Assembly: GCF_964199755.1 (NCBI RefSeq)
Contig: NC_133897.1
Span: forward strand, 118,243,579 to 118,307,578
Source: Larus michahellis
Taxonomy: Eukaryota > Chordata > Aves > Charadriiformes > Laridae
DNA: 64,000 bases
Direction of reading: 5' to 3'
Shown: positions 25,360 to 64,000 of the stretch, one piece after another
Layout: each line of letters opens with the position of its first letter
Position numbering within the stretch: the stretch's first letter is position 1
The notes under the pieces: generated by a model
What the model saw: the letters and a program-made list of their open reading frames with translations, nothing else
Databases searched by the model: none
What the model was told of the DNA's origin: nothing
Program-made: the position numbers and the translations under genes

Positions 25360-28150
25360 TAAATGAAAGGCATATTAGGTTATCCATTGCACATTGTATA
25401 TATCTTAGGTGCAGCAGATCTCCTCTCGGCATTCTCTAGTGTGGTCCACAGTGGCTTCCTCATCTTTCTTACACTTGAGGTTTATAGCTGGAGGGGAAGT
25501 CAATAGTAAATATTTATCACCCCGATCAAGAACAGAACTTTTCACAATTCAAACAGAAGGGTGAGTTTTGAAAGTCTTTCTTTAAAATTAATTTAAGATA
25601 ACCTTAAGCAAAAATTTCTCTTATGCTTGAAGTGGTATAATGGCTATCTCCTTAATGTGTCTGAGTACTGCCAGTCTCTACGGTGCTTGTTGACAGAATT
25701 TTTCTGAGTGCAGCTTTTTGACCCTTCTGTGTGCAGCTCAACATCATCTGCTCTGTCTGCAAGAGTGTTTGCTGGAGAGACAGTTCAATGAACTAAACAC
25801 GGGAGTGAGAGGTAGAAACTCCACTGCCAATGACTTAGTATTTTGAGCAGGTCACTTAAGTATTGCCTACTGGTCTTCTCTTTTATACAGTGTTTTTATA
25901 ATTCCTGTCTCGTAACAGCACTGTTGTGACAAGGCATATGCCATTACAGTAAGATGTGTGGTTACTAATTCTTGCCAGACTAACTTTTCTAATTGTTCAA
26001 TTTTATGGATTGAGTTGATTAAACCTAGATTTACATATTCAGAATTGGCTTCACGGTAAGATAAGAAACATACTTGTCATTCTTACTGCTTTCTTTTTAT
26101 ATACTTATTCGAAATGTACCTGTTTAGAACGAGTAACGGTGGTGGCAATGTTAATAAAAAGCAGTCCTAATCTTAAAGGGTAGGCAGACCTGAAAGTTGT
26201 ACCTGTATCTGCAACTGAATCCATTCACAGGTTCTGTGTCAAATAAGAAAAATTAAACAGTGTGAAAACAAACCTGTGGAATCTGGTAACTGATTAACTA
26301 CTGGAGCACAGAAGTACTTGCTGAGCTGAATAGAAAGGAATGAAGACAGGTTTTGTCATGCCTGTTAGGACAAAATAACTCTTTAACTTAAGTAAATGTG
26401 AATCTTCTTGCCATCTGTGTAACTACATTTTTGAAAACCCTCACATAGCTACTTCCATCTCCCTGGAAATCTTAATTTAGTCTGTCTTTAAGTGAAACAA
26501 TTACCGTTCTCTTTCATGATGTAAAAATCAGAGTCCCCAGTGGACATAAACCACTAGATAGAAAAATATCTGTACAGGATTATGTAAGACTATAGGGCAG
26601 TCACACAACAGGAAGCTTCAATTATGGAGCTGTTTAATGCCAGCTATTTCCAGGTTGATGCAAAAATTAACATTACTATTCTTTTGTAGAGTGCAAATAA
26701 AAAGGCCTCCCGAGCAGCTTAAAAACTCAGGGAATAGCAGACTGAAATGACCTTCTCATTAGAGGCATTGTTATCTGCGTGTAAAAATTTTTCTTCAAAG
26801 CGTGGGAAAATGGAAAAGAACATAGGGAAAGTTTTGTACTCTCACAGAAGCTAAAAATATTCATCAGGAAAAAACATTTATAATTTTTATCATCTCTCTT
26901 GACTTTGCTATCAAATACAGAAGGAAAACTTGCTAAGGAATAAACCACTTTCAAAAGAAAAAATATAGCTGGCTGAACTGTATGGTTTGCACAGGGACCC
27001 TCTGTAGAGCCTATAAAATGCTACATGAGAGCTTTGATTTCTAAAGCCACAGGATTTTAACACAGCACATTTTTTAAATTCAAACCAAATAAATCACTTT
27101 TTCAACATACTCCTTGCCATCCTCTCTCTCTCCAGTTTATGTGTGGTTTTATTTGGGTTTTCCTCAGCTGCTTTTTTTTAGCTTTTAGGGGCAGGGGCCA
27201 TTGTTTGGGGACTTTTTTTCTCGAAAGGTAAGTAAAATATTCTTTCCCATACGTTGTTTCTCTTTTGCTTGTTCTCCTCTCCTGAACTCTTGTCATTCAC
27301 TACAGGAAAAGGTAGGTAGCATGATTTTGTACACAGACCTGTAAACTTTTACTTCAGCTGCCCGAGCCTGAAACAGCCTTCCAATGCTGAGATAAATATG
27401 CAATAAACTACTCAGAATATTCATGTTAACCTAGAAACATCAGTAGGAGCAAAACATTTCCGCAAGCAGTTAACACAAATGGGTGCTGCTGCTTAGAGTC
27501 GGAGGACCAGGAACACTGCACTGGGGTCGTGCAACAGCATCCCTAAGGTTGCTTTTTTTTTTCCTCCATCAAAGCTCGCTAAAAGACCTGAGAGTTTCAG
27601 TTGAATAAATCCTGTCTGTTTCTGACTACAGATGAGGAGCAGTGAAAGCACTTCAAAGAAGAGGGTTTCTTAAAGTGAACAATGTTACTGGCATCAGGGA
27701 ATTTGATCTTGGCTCAATCTCAAAAGTGGCTATGCAAGCAGCTTGAGAAGAATCAAATTCAGCTAGTGGGGGTGATGGAGTGGCTCCTCCCTATTTTTCC
27801 AGAGAAAGCAACTACCTGTGCCAGACAGTACTGGTGTGCTCTGTGCGCTCTCCCAGCTGTAAGAAATCATACCATTCAGAGGACTGCCAGTTCCTACACT
27901 CCCAGTTCAAATCCTGTTTAGGTAGCAGCTGAACTGTGCCACATGTTCTTATTCTCTGCATCTGAAGTTGGGCTCCTTTTATGTCCTTATGGCAACTGCA
28001 ACATAAAGTTCATTAAATGAACTAGAGTTAAGCAATACATCTATTACACAGATCTGCAAGTCAAGGAGGTTGTGAGCACACTGGCCATGTACGTATATGT
28101 GCGATCTATTATATCTCAAGACAATAAATAAGGACTTCACTATGTTATGT

Positions 28151-28190
28151 ATAGATATATATGTGTATATATATATTTATATACACAGGA
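28151..28190. repeat. (TA)n-rich microsatellite
   Basis: The sequence is a run of atatat and tgtatat units about 40 bp long in the intergenic region. Confidence 0.85.
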
Positions 28191-30860
28191 AAAGATATAT
28201 TTACCACTGTATTTAAAGCAATTAAAATATTTAAATTGGAGTGTAATTCAAAGTTGGTTTTAATCTTTACATCTAAATTTAAGGTAACAGAAGCAAAAAA
28301 TGTAAGCTTTCTCCTAACCTCTTTTAACCCTATTCTGTATGCATATGCCAGGTGACCTTCTGCTACCTGAATGGTTAGAAACACTGATGCAGCCTCTGTG
28401 CTACCCCCCAAAAAGGGTTGGGGCGGGAATTAAAGGCTATTTTTTATTTTATCTGTGCTGCAACATTGCAGTACTCTTACAAGAGAAATTGAGTCACTAG
28501 TTGATTTGCTGGTAAACAGTCCAGTCATCAAGAAGGAAGGCATTACCACTAAAGTGTAATTGAAAATCAACAGCTTCACATACTACTACTAAGATTAAAC
28601 ATTTCAGACCAGCCAGGTCTAAAATGGGCTAGGATTAAATTAGATTCCCTTTTTGCAGAGTTGCTCACGGATAAGTATTCTGTCACCTAGTTTAATGTGC
28701 CATATTAAGGGTTATTTTGAAATCTGAACATGAGCCGTGACACCACAGAAAGTTTCGTATCTGTTCCAGCGCAACAATGGTGAAGTATTTTTCCCACAGT
28801 TTTATTGTCTAGGTGTGTGTGTTTACTCTTATGGGATGAATGAGATGCAGTTCCTGTTAGACTAGTCAGCTTAACGCATCCAATATAAGTAAATGTGGAA
28901 CATCAGACTCTTCAGTAGCTTTCTAGTACATTTAATGAGCCAGGGATCTATGCAGTAATTAGTGGCCAAGTATGTGATTATACTGAATACATGAAATCAA
29001 ATAAATCTGGAAGGGAGATAAAGTTCAACTGTTGGTCTTAATCCGTTATCACTTACTGTTGAGTAGATAACACTGTAGAAGTCAATGGATTTATATTGCT
29101 GTAAAGTTCAAAGTGAGAGAACAAGAGAATAAACTGCTCACACAATTTATTGGGAAATAAAATGGATGACAACATCATTATTTTCCAGAGTGCTTCCAAT
29201 AAATAGAAAGAAAGGTCCAGTTTACAGTAAAATACCTGAACAATCAGCGAGAGGGCTATTTTATTGCTACTTATCAGATCTGTGTATATATTTAAGTCAT
29301 CTGTTTCTCTTAACTCCAAGGAAATTGTTACTTTCCAACATCAAAAATTTTTAGATTATATAAGTTTCAAAAGTAGAATAAAAAGCTGCCAACAATTACT
29401 TAAAAAGATTGGAGTATCTACTCCAACCTATTATAGCCGTTTTCTTCCATAAGACGTAGCTCATTTTAGTTCTACCATATGCGTACTGATATGATAATGG
29501 ATCAAGCTTATGATGTAAGTAATCTGCTCCTGAGTTACTGAACATTGGATTAATTTTATTTTAGTTGAAACATAAGTGGTTATACAATGGTGAGGAATGT
29601 GCAGAAAAGTTACCAAGATTTTTCACAATACTTCAAAATTCAAGGTACACATTTGATGGGAAACCAAGAGTATTTTCAACAAAGCTGAACAACAGATTTA
29701 AAGCCTGCTTAGTCATGAGTCATCTTGTACTCCTGTCTGACAGTATTTCAAAATACTTCAGAAATGTTGAAATAGTATTTCAGATTCAGTTTTATTTACG
29801 CTGTAGCTCCATATTTATGATACTTTCTGAAGATCTGAGTAACATAACAAGGGTAAGAAGGAGCTGTTACTAACAGTTATTAGAATACCTGAACATCTAT
29901 CTTTTTTCATACCGCTATTAATAATCTAGAAAGCATGTGGTTTGCAGCACTGGCCCTTGCAAACTTATCACTGTTGTGTCCTCTAATAATGCCACTAAGC
30001 TGTCTCTGCAAGTGTTCCTATGCATACCAAAATGGTACAGCGGAATCATGTGAATGCAGAACGCTGAAAAGCTGTGTTTTGTTTCTCTTTCATTACTAAA
30101 GAGAACTACAAACTAAAAATCAAGCGGCTTATCTCATGGCAGACAGCAGGGTTGGTCCCAATGAATGAAAGAACATTTATCTGCAATTTGGGCAAAAAAT
30201 TTCCGTTGGTAAAAATCTCAAAAGTGACACAAAAGTTCAGCTACCTTATGCTGTATTAACTATATGAGCCTAGACGTTTTCATACTCACACAAAACATTA
30301 AAATACGCTCTAGGCTGTTCTACCGTACGCTAAAATACAAACCCATGGAATCTGTTAAGATCAAGGCGGGGAGGGGATGGAGGGAAGCACGCAAATACAT
30401 CTTAACTTCTGTGTGTAAACTCAGCTGTCAGCAGACCACAAATCCTGTGGAAAAGGTAGATTTGGCAGCATAGCCCGAATGCTAGCAAGGCCACAGGAGT
30501 TTCAAAGACCCTCTACATCTAAACCAGCAATACTTTCTTTCAGGTAGGCTCCCCCTCTATGGGCAGCATTTACGTTAATGCACCCTCTTGCACACACCTT
30601 GGCTCTTCCATAATGCTTTGCGGCTGCCATGCTTAACCGTGTCACCCAAGGCCAGATTCGCCCGTCCCCTCGGCTTTCCTCTGGCTGCTCTCTTTGGAAA
30701 TCCCAAATGCCAGGCCAGACACACGGCAGACGACAAGGCTAGGACAACGCCTGACGGAGGCGATGAGGGTTTGAAATGGCGTGGCCCTTGTCACCTGAAC
30801 GCCGGGCGGAGGAAACCGCCTCAACGGCCGGGTCAGGAGGGCAGCCCCTCACCGCCCCGC

Positions 30861-30870
30861 TCTCGCGAGA
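30861..30870. promoter_or_regulatory. TCTCGCGAGA palindrome (BANP / CGCG element)
   Basis: This is a perfect 10-bp palindromic match to the CGCG element known to recruit BANP at unmethylated CpG-island promoters. A second copy with one mismatch, CCTCGCGAGA, lies 22 bp downstream at 30883-30892. These elements usually sit a few tens of bases upstream of the start site, which supports initiation just downstream. Confidence 0.8.
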
Positions 30871-30882
30871 GCCGACAGCAAG

Positions 30883-30892
30883 CCTCGCGAGA
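30883..30892. promoter_or_regulatory. Second CGCG element, one mismatch
   Basis: The sequence CCTCGCGAGA differs at one position from the consensus seen at 30861-30870. Start-to-start spacing is 22 bp, about two helical turns. Confidence 0.6.
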
Positions 30893-30948
30893 ACTACCCG
30901 GGCCCCACCTCTCTCCGCAGGGACGGCGCGCGCGGCCGGGGCTTTCCC

Positions 30949-30967
30949 TTTTCCCGCCGTTTCGCGC
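30949..30967 (+). promoter_or_regulatory. Two adjacent E2F-like sites
   Basis: TTTTCCCGCC (30949-30958) and TTTCGCGC (30960-30967) both fit the TTTSSCGC E2F consensus and lie side by side just before the probable exon 1 donor. CtIP levels rise in S/G2 phase, so E2F control would make sense, but binding is inferred. Confidence 0.55.
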
Positions 30968-30988
30968 GGAGCGGCCGGCAGCCAACCA

Positions 30989-30994
30989 GGTAAC
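30989..30994 (+). other. RBBP8: Candidate splice donor of non-coding exon 1
   Basis: The sequence caaccag|gtaacg is a good match to the donor consensus, with the intron starting at 30990. It lies about 100 bp downstream of the CGCG elements, as expected for a short 5' UTR exon. A second GTAACG occurs at 31035, and a GTGAGT donor at 31417 could end an alternative first exon. Confidence 0.5.
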
Positions 30995-31011
30995 GGCGCG
31001 CGCTCGCCTCA

Positions 31012-31032
31012 CCGCCGCCGCCGCCGCCGCCT
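31012..31032. repeat. (CCG)n trinucleotide run, about 7 units
   Basis: An uninterrupted run of CCG units lies in the CpG island, just downstream of the likely exon 1 donor. It could be polymorphic in length. Confidence 0.9.
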
Positions 31033-32884
31033 GGGTAACGGCCCCGCCCGCGCGGGGACGGGCCCCGCCGCAGCTCCGCGCCGGCAGCAGGGCCGCCCCC
31101 CTCTGTCACCGGCCACACGCGTCCCGTCGCAAACGCTGTCCGTCCGTCCGCCGGGAGTCCCCCGGGGAGGGGGCGGGACGGGGGAGCGATCCGCGTTTGC
31201 CCGTTCTCTCACGTTTCGGATGGTGCGGCCGGTCTTGCTGGGGAGAAGGGGCGGGTGGGAGATGGCCGACCCCTCCTTTGCCGCCCGGGCTGCTGGGCGT
31301 GACAGAAGGCTGTCGGGAAGCTGGAGCGGCTGAGGCGGGGGTGGTCGCTCCCCGCCCGGGCATCTCAGGCGATGGCGACGGCGGGATTTCTCAGAGCAGC
31401 CCGGCGTGTGTTACGAGTGAGTTTTCTGTATGGTGTTTGGGGAAAGGGAAAGTGAAAGACAGAAAAAAAAATTAAAAAATCACCGCTGGGAGGTACAGGA
31501 GAGCCGAGTTTGTAGGAGCAGCTGGTGCTCAGGTTTTTTGATGTTAGTCAGGGGCTCAGGAAACACAGAGAGGCAACGTGTTCCTGTCAGCGAAATATAA
31601 ATACAGATAAGCAGTTTCAGTGGTTTATCGGTGGCAGCTGCCAGTGCTGATGGAGGCGTGTGTAGGAAGGCATTCGTCTGTGAAGCTGCGTGAAGTCTTA
31701 CCGTGCCGGCGGGAGTTGGTGGTTGTAAGAAGAGGAAAATAGAAATGTTTAGGTTGTTCTGCGAAAGGGTCAGTCGGGAGGAGAGGAGCAAAGCCCCGTC
31801 CCTGCCTCCATACAGCAGCAGGACACTGGGGAGAGGGGCTGGCATTGTGCTTCCAGGCTGCTCCTCAGGCATCTTCCAGTTGTCTCCCTACCTGCAAGTA
31901 TCTGTACATCCAGCTCTGGCAGTTTTTTTCCCTAAGGACTGGAAAATCCTTTTTTAGGACTGGAGACTTAAGCTAAGAAATTGACATCACTGAGCGTCTT
32001 TTTACACCTGTGCAACTGCCCAGACCTGTCAAAGGCACTACTTGAACAGTTGTTGGGGGGCCTCTATTTGAAGGCAGGTTGAACACCTGTAGAAAGCAAT
32101 GTATCATTTTGGGATCTTGAAGCAGATGAAGCTTGGGAAAACCCATTGCTCTTTCTTTCCCCTGTTTGTATTCAGTTGACGTGCTAATAATTTGCAGAAA
32201 CTCTGAGCAAGTTTTGTGCATTTTTTTCTTACAGTCGTCCTGGGGGGGAGGAGAACCAAAACAAAACCACAGGGGCAGCCTTTACTAATTCTACAGTTAG
32301 ATGCCCTTTTCTTTAAAATGATTCATCTGACATACTCAACTCTAAGGCAGTAAGGGAGGGCAAGTTTGTTGATTTCAGTGCCCTAGTGCTTGACAGAGAA
32401 AAAGATGGTTTCTGAGATATCTGTTGCTGAAGGTAGAAAAGCAAGAGTTTAAAAGACATTCCTAATGTCACTAGGCAATCAGTTCCACAAAGAAGCATTG
32501 TAAGATGGCTTAATGTGACTGCACACAAAGTGGAGCATTTCAGCTGCAAAGATGCAAGCAGATTACTGTTCAACTTCCGCTGAAGAATTGTAGGCATTGC
32601 TAATTTGAAAAGGTAATTTTATTTTCTATTAAGGACTTATCTTAATATCAGAACATTTGCTAACTTGAAACCAGGTACTGAAATGGGCACTGAGTTTTCT
32701 ATGGACAGAGCATGTTAAAGCAAATATGGAGCTACCTAATGGTTACTGAGGGTTCTGTCAGCTCCATTACTGTAGCGTTTAAGTATCCTTTTGCTATAGA
32801 AAACATAAAGTTCAAGTGTTCCTGTGTTGTTGAGAATAACGCTTTGTTCCATTTATTCCATTATTTTTATTCCATTTTAAAGAA

Positions 32885-33430
32885 AGCCAGACTGAAAGAA
32901 AAGCGACTTGCTTAAGACTGTGCACAGAGATATGAGAAAGGAGACCGGAACCAAGGCCTCCAGGCCCTACACTAGGTCACTGACCACTGGACTGAACATT
33001 TTAGCATGTTCAGTCCAGGGGCCCTGCTAAACCAGTAGCTACATTCAGATATTCTAAGTTGCTTGAAGGCTCTCAAGATAGGAAATGCAGCTTCTTGACT
33101 GATTGTAGACCTCGTGTTGTCTGAACTACAACTATAATTTGTCCCTCCAAAATTTGAAAGCAAATTCCTCCTTTTATTTAGGCAAATTGTGGTTTGTTTG
33201 CGTAGGCTGCTACTTTAGGAACAGTACAAAATACGGTAGATATTTTTTTTCATATTGTAATTTATATTACAGGGTAATAGAGATAGCTATGTCCACCTGG
33301 TAATGACACAGTCCCTGCTCAAAAGTGTTTGTTTAAAATTGACAACATAAAAATGGGGAGAACTTAGAATGTCCAGTTTCACGTACAGGGAACTGGAGGA
33401 CAGAGAGTGATTATGTGAGTGTTTCAATAT
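32885..33430. mobile_element. Possible ancient MIR/CORE-SINE-like remnants
   Basis: The text 'gcgacttgcttaagactgtgcac', then 'ggaaccaaggcctccagg' and 'gaccactggac' follows the order of the MIR-type 3' body. 'cacagtccctgctcaaaag' at about 33308 and 'cagggaactggaggacagagag' at about 33387 resemble its 5' part. The match is weak and was made by eye only. Confidence 0.3.
32987..33018. repeat. Perfect 13-bp inverted repeat with 6-nt loop
   Basis: The arms are ctggactgaacat (32987-32999) and atgttcagtccag (33006-33018) around the loop tttagc. Two further pairs form after one mismatch. It lies in intron 1 of RBBP8 in an AT-rich setting. Confidence 0.9.
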
Positions 33431-34214
33431 TGGATACCCAGTGCCAATAGAATTGAGTCTTACCTTGGCTCAGACCCAGATCTGAGTACCATACTTCCCC
33501 TGTAGTTTACCCGAGGGCATCATCTGTGCTAAGAAACCCTTCAAAACAAATAAGAATTATGGGTAAGATTGTTCTGAGTTGTGTAGGCAGTCTGGCTTTT
33601 AAGACAGAGCTGTCTGACTTTGATAGTTCTCCTCAAATACTAATGTTTTGGGTTATAAATTTCGAGATTGCTCTCTTATTTCCTTTTCATCAGGGAGTGG
33701 GAGTCATTTCAATGTAGAATCACCATGACTTCAAGGGGGTATGAGCTTTTCTTTGCAGAAGGATGTCACTTGAATCTATGTTTATACACAAATACATCTC
33801 TGATAAAGCTTTTGCTGACAGCCAGATCTTGGAAGCATGGGTTACTTCTGGGAAAATGGGAATTCTGTTTAACTGCAGCTTTACATAGGAAAAAAATAGA
33901 CTGCTAAGCATCTTAATCTAATTTTAAGTTGATAGCTGTTTAAGGCGGGGGGAAATCTGTCAGTTTATAATTATTTGTAGCAAAATACTTAGCATCTTCC
34001 ATGCTTTCAGGGTGAATGTCAGTATGTAAATACAACTCCACAAGGACAGGCAGTAACCTTTGTATTTTACCCATGGCTGCAAGTTATACTCTGATAAATG
34101 CAAACTTAAGTGTTGTCGATCTGTCATTACAGGCATACACCTGTCTTCAGAAACAGCTTCATAACTATGTAATTTAAAACTTAAGGTGTGAGAGTGAGCC
34201 AGTTCTGCAAATAA

Positions 34215-64000
<29,786 letters not shown>

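Larger units (their letters stand above)
18134..30639. other. Intergenic, no gene seen; a few hairpins and simple repeats
   Basis: About 12.5 kb without a supported gene or recognised mobile element. It contains a 10-bp perfect hairpin at 23258-23281, a GC-rich patch with nested inverted repeats at 25247-25359 and an AT microsatellite at about 28151-28190. It is the immediate upstream flank of the RBBP8 promoter. Confidence 0.65.
30640..31420 (+). promoter_or_regulatory. RBBP8: CpG island, likely RBBP8 promoter and non-coding exon 1
   Basis: The sequence changes abruptly from AT-rich to very CpG-rich here, about 3 kb upstream of the RBBP8 start codon and on the same strand. It has many GGCGGG/CCGCCC boxes, no TATA box, a BANP-type element pair, E2F-like sites and a good splice donor. 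This layout fits a housekeeping or cell-cycle promoter. The exact transcription start cannot be read from sequence; between about 30,895 and 30,970 is most likely, just downstream of the CGCG elements. The long open frames inside the island are a side effect of high GC. Confidence 0.85.

Noticed and set aside
30588..31475. 295-codon open frame over the CpG island
   Set aside because: Its composition is what GC-rich DNA gives in any frame; other frames and the minus strand are open too. There are no conserved motifs, and the position fits a promoter.

Overview
This is vertebrate, almost certainly avian, nuclear DNA. Two things show this. The interspersed repeats are CR1 LINEs whose 3' ends carry the ATTCTATGATTCT-type terminal repeat and the bird-type text around 'GGGACACCTCCCACTAGACCAGG'. 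The one gene present, RBBP8 (CtIP), is split into short exons with GT-AG introns and reads as a tetrapod orthologue of the mammalian protein. I cannot name the species. There are no bacterial-style operons, CRISPR arrays, tRNA or rRNA genes, and no recognisable endogenous retrovirus.

Bases 1 to about 30,600 are intergenic, with no exon I can support. They hold three CR1 copies (7301-7610 +, 15808-16425 +, 16888-17345 -). The last two lie tail to tail. They also hold a 143-bp tandem duplication (17853-18133), a 27-A tract, several simple repeats and perfect hairpins. About 5 kb in there is a pair of CTCF-like motifs pointing at each other (4977-4990 and 5038-5051).

Bases about 30,640-31,420 form a CpG island that is the likely RBBP8 promoter. 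It has a perfect TCTCGCGAGA (BANP-type) element, a one-mismatch second copy, two E2F-like sites, a (CCG)n run and a good splice donor at 30989/30990 for a non-coding first exon.

Bases 34,242-61,563 carry 16 coding exons of RBBP8 on the + strand. Joined at GT-AG sites they give 2502 nt, or 834 codons, with every phase matching. They cover the N-terminal tetramerisation/coiled-coil region, the CxxC zinc site, the BRCA1-binding SPVF motif, the KEN box, the CtBP-binding PLDLS motif and the first CxxC of the C-terminal Sae2-like domain. The last exons (second half of the Sae2-like domain and the 3' UTR) lie beyond 64,000. CtIP works with the MRE11-RAD50-NBS1 nuclease to start DNA end resection and commit breaks to homologous recombination.

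The points most worth a second look are: loss of the RB-binding LxCxE motif; a weak splice donor at the end of coding exon 14, followed by an in-frame stop and an intronic AATAAA; an 88-nt intron with a poor acceptor; a tandem NAGNAG acceptor; the paired CTCF motifs; the BANP/E2F promoter layout; and a 13-bp perfect hairpin in intron 1. I see no sign of a wholly new gene system.
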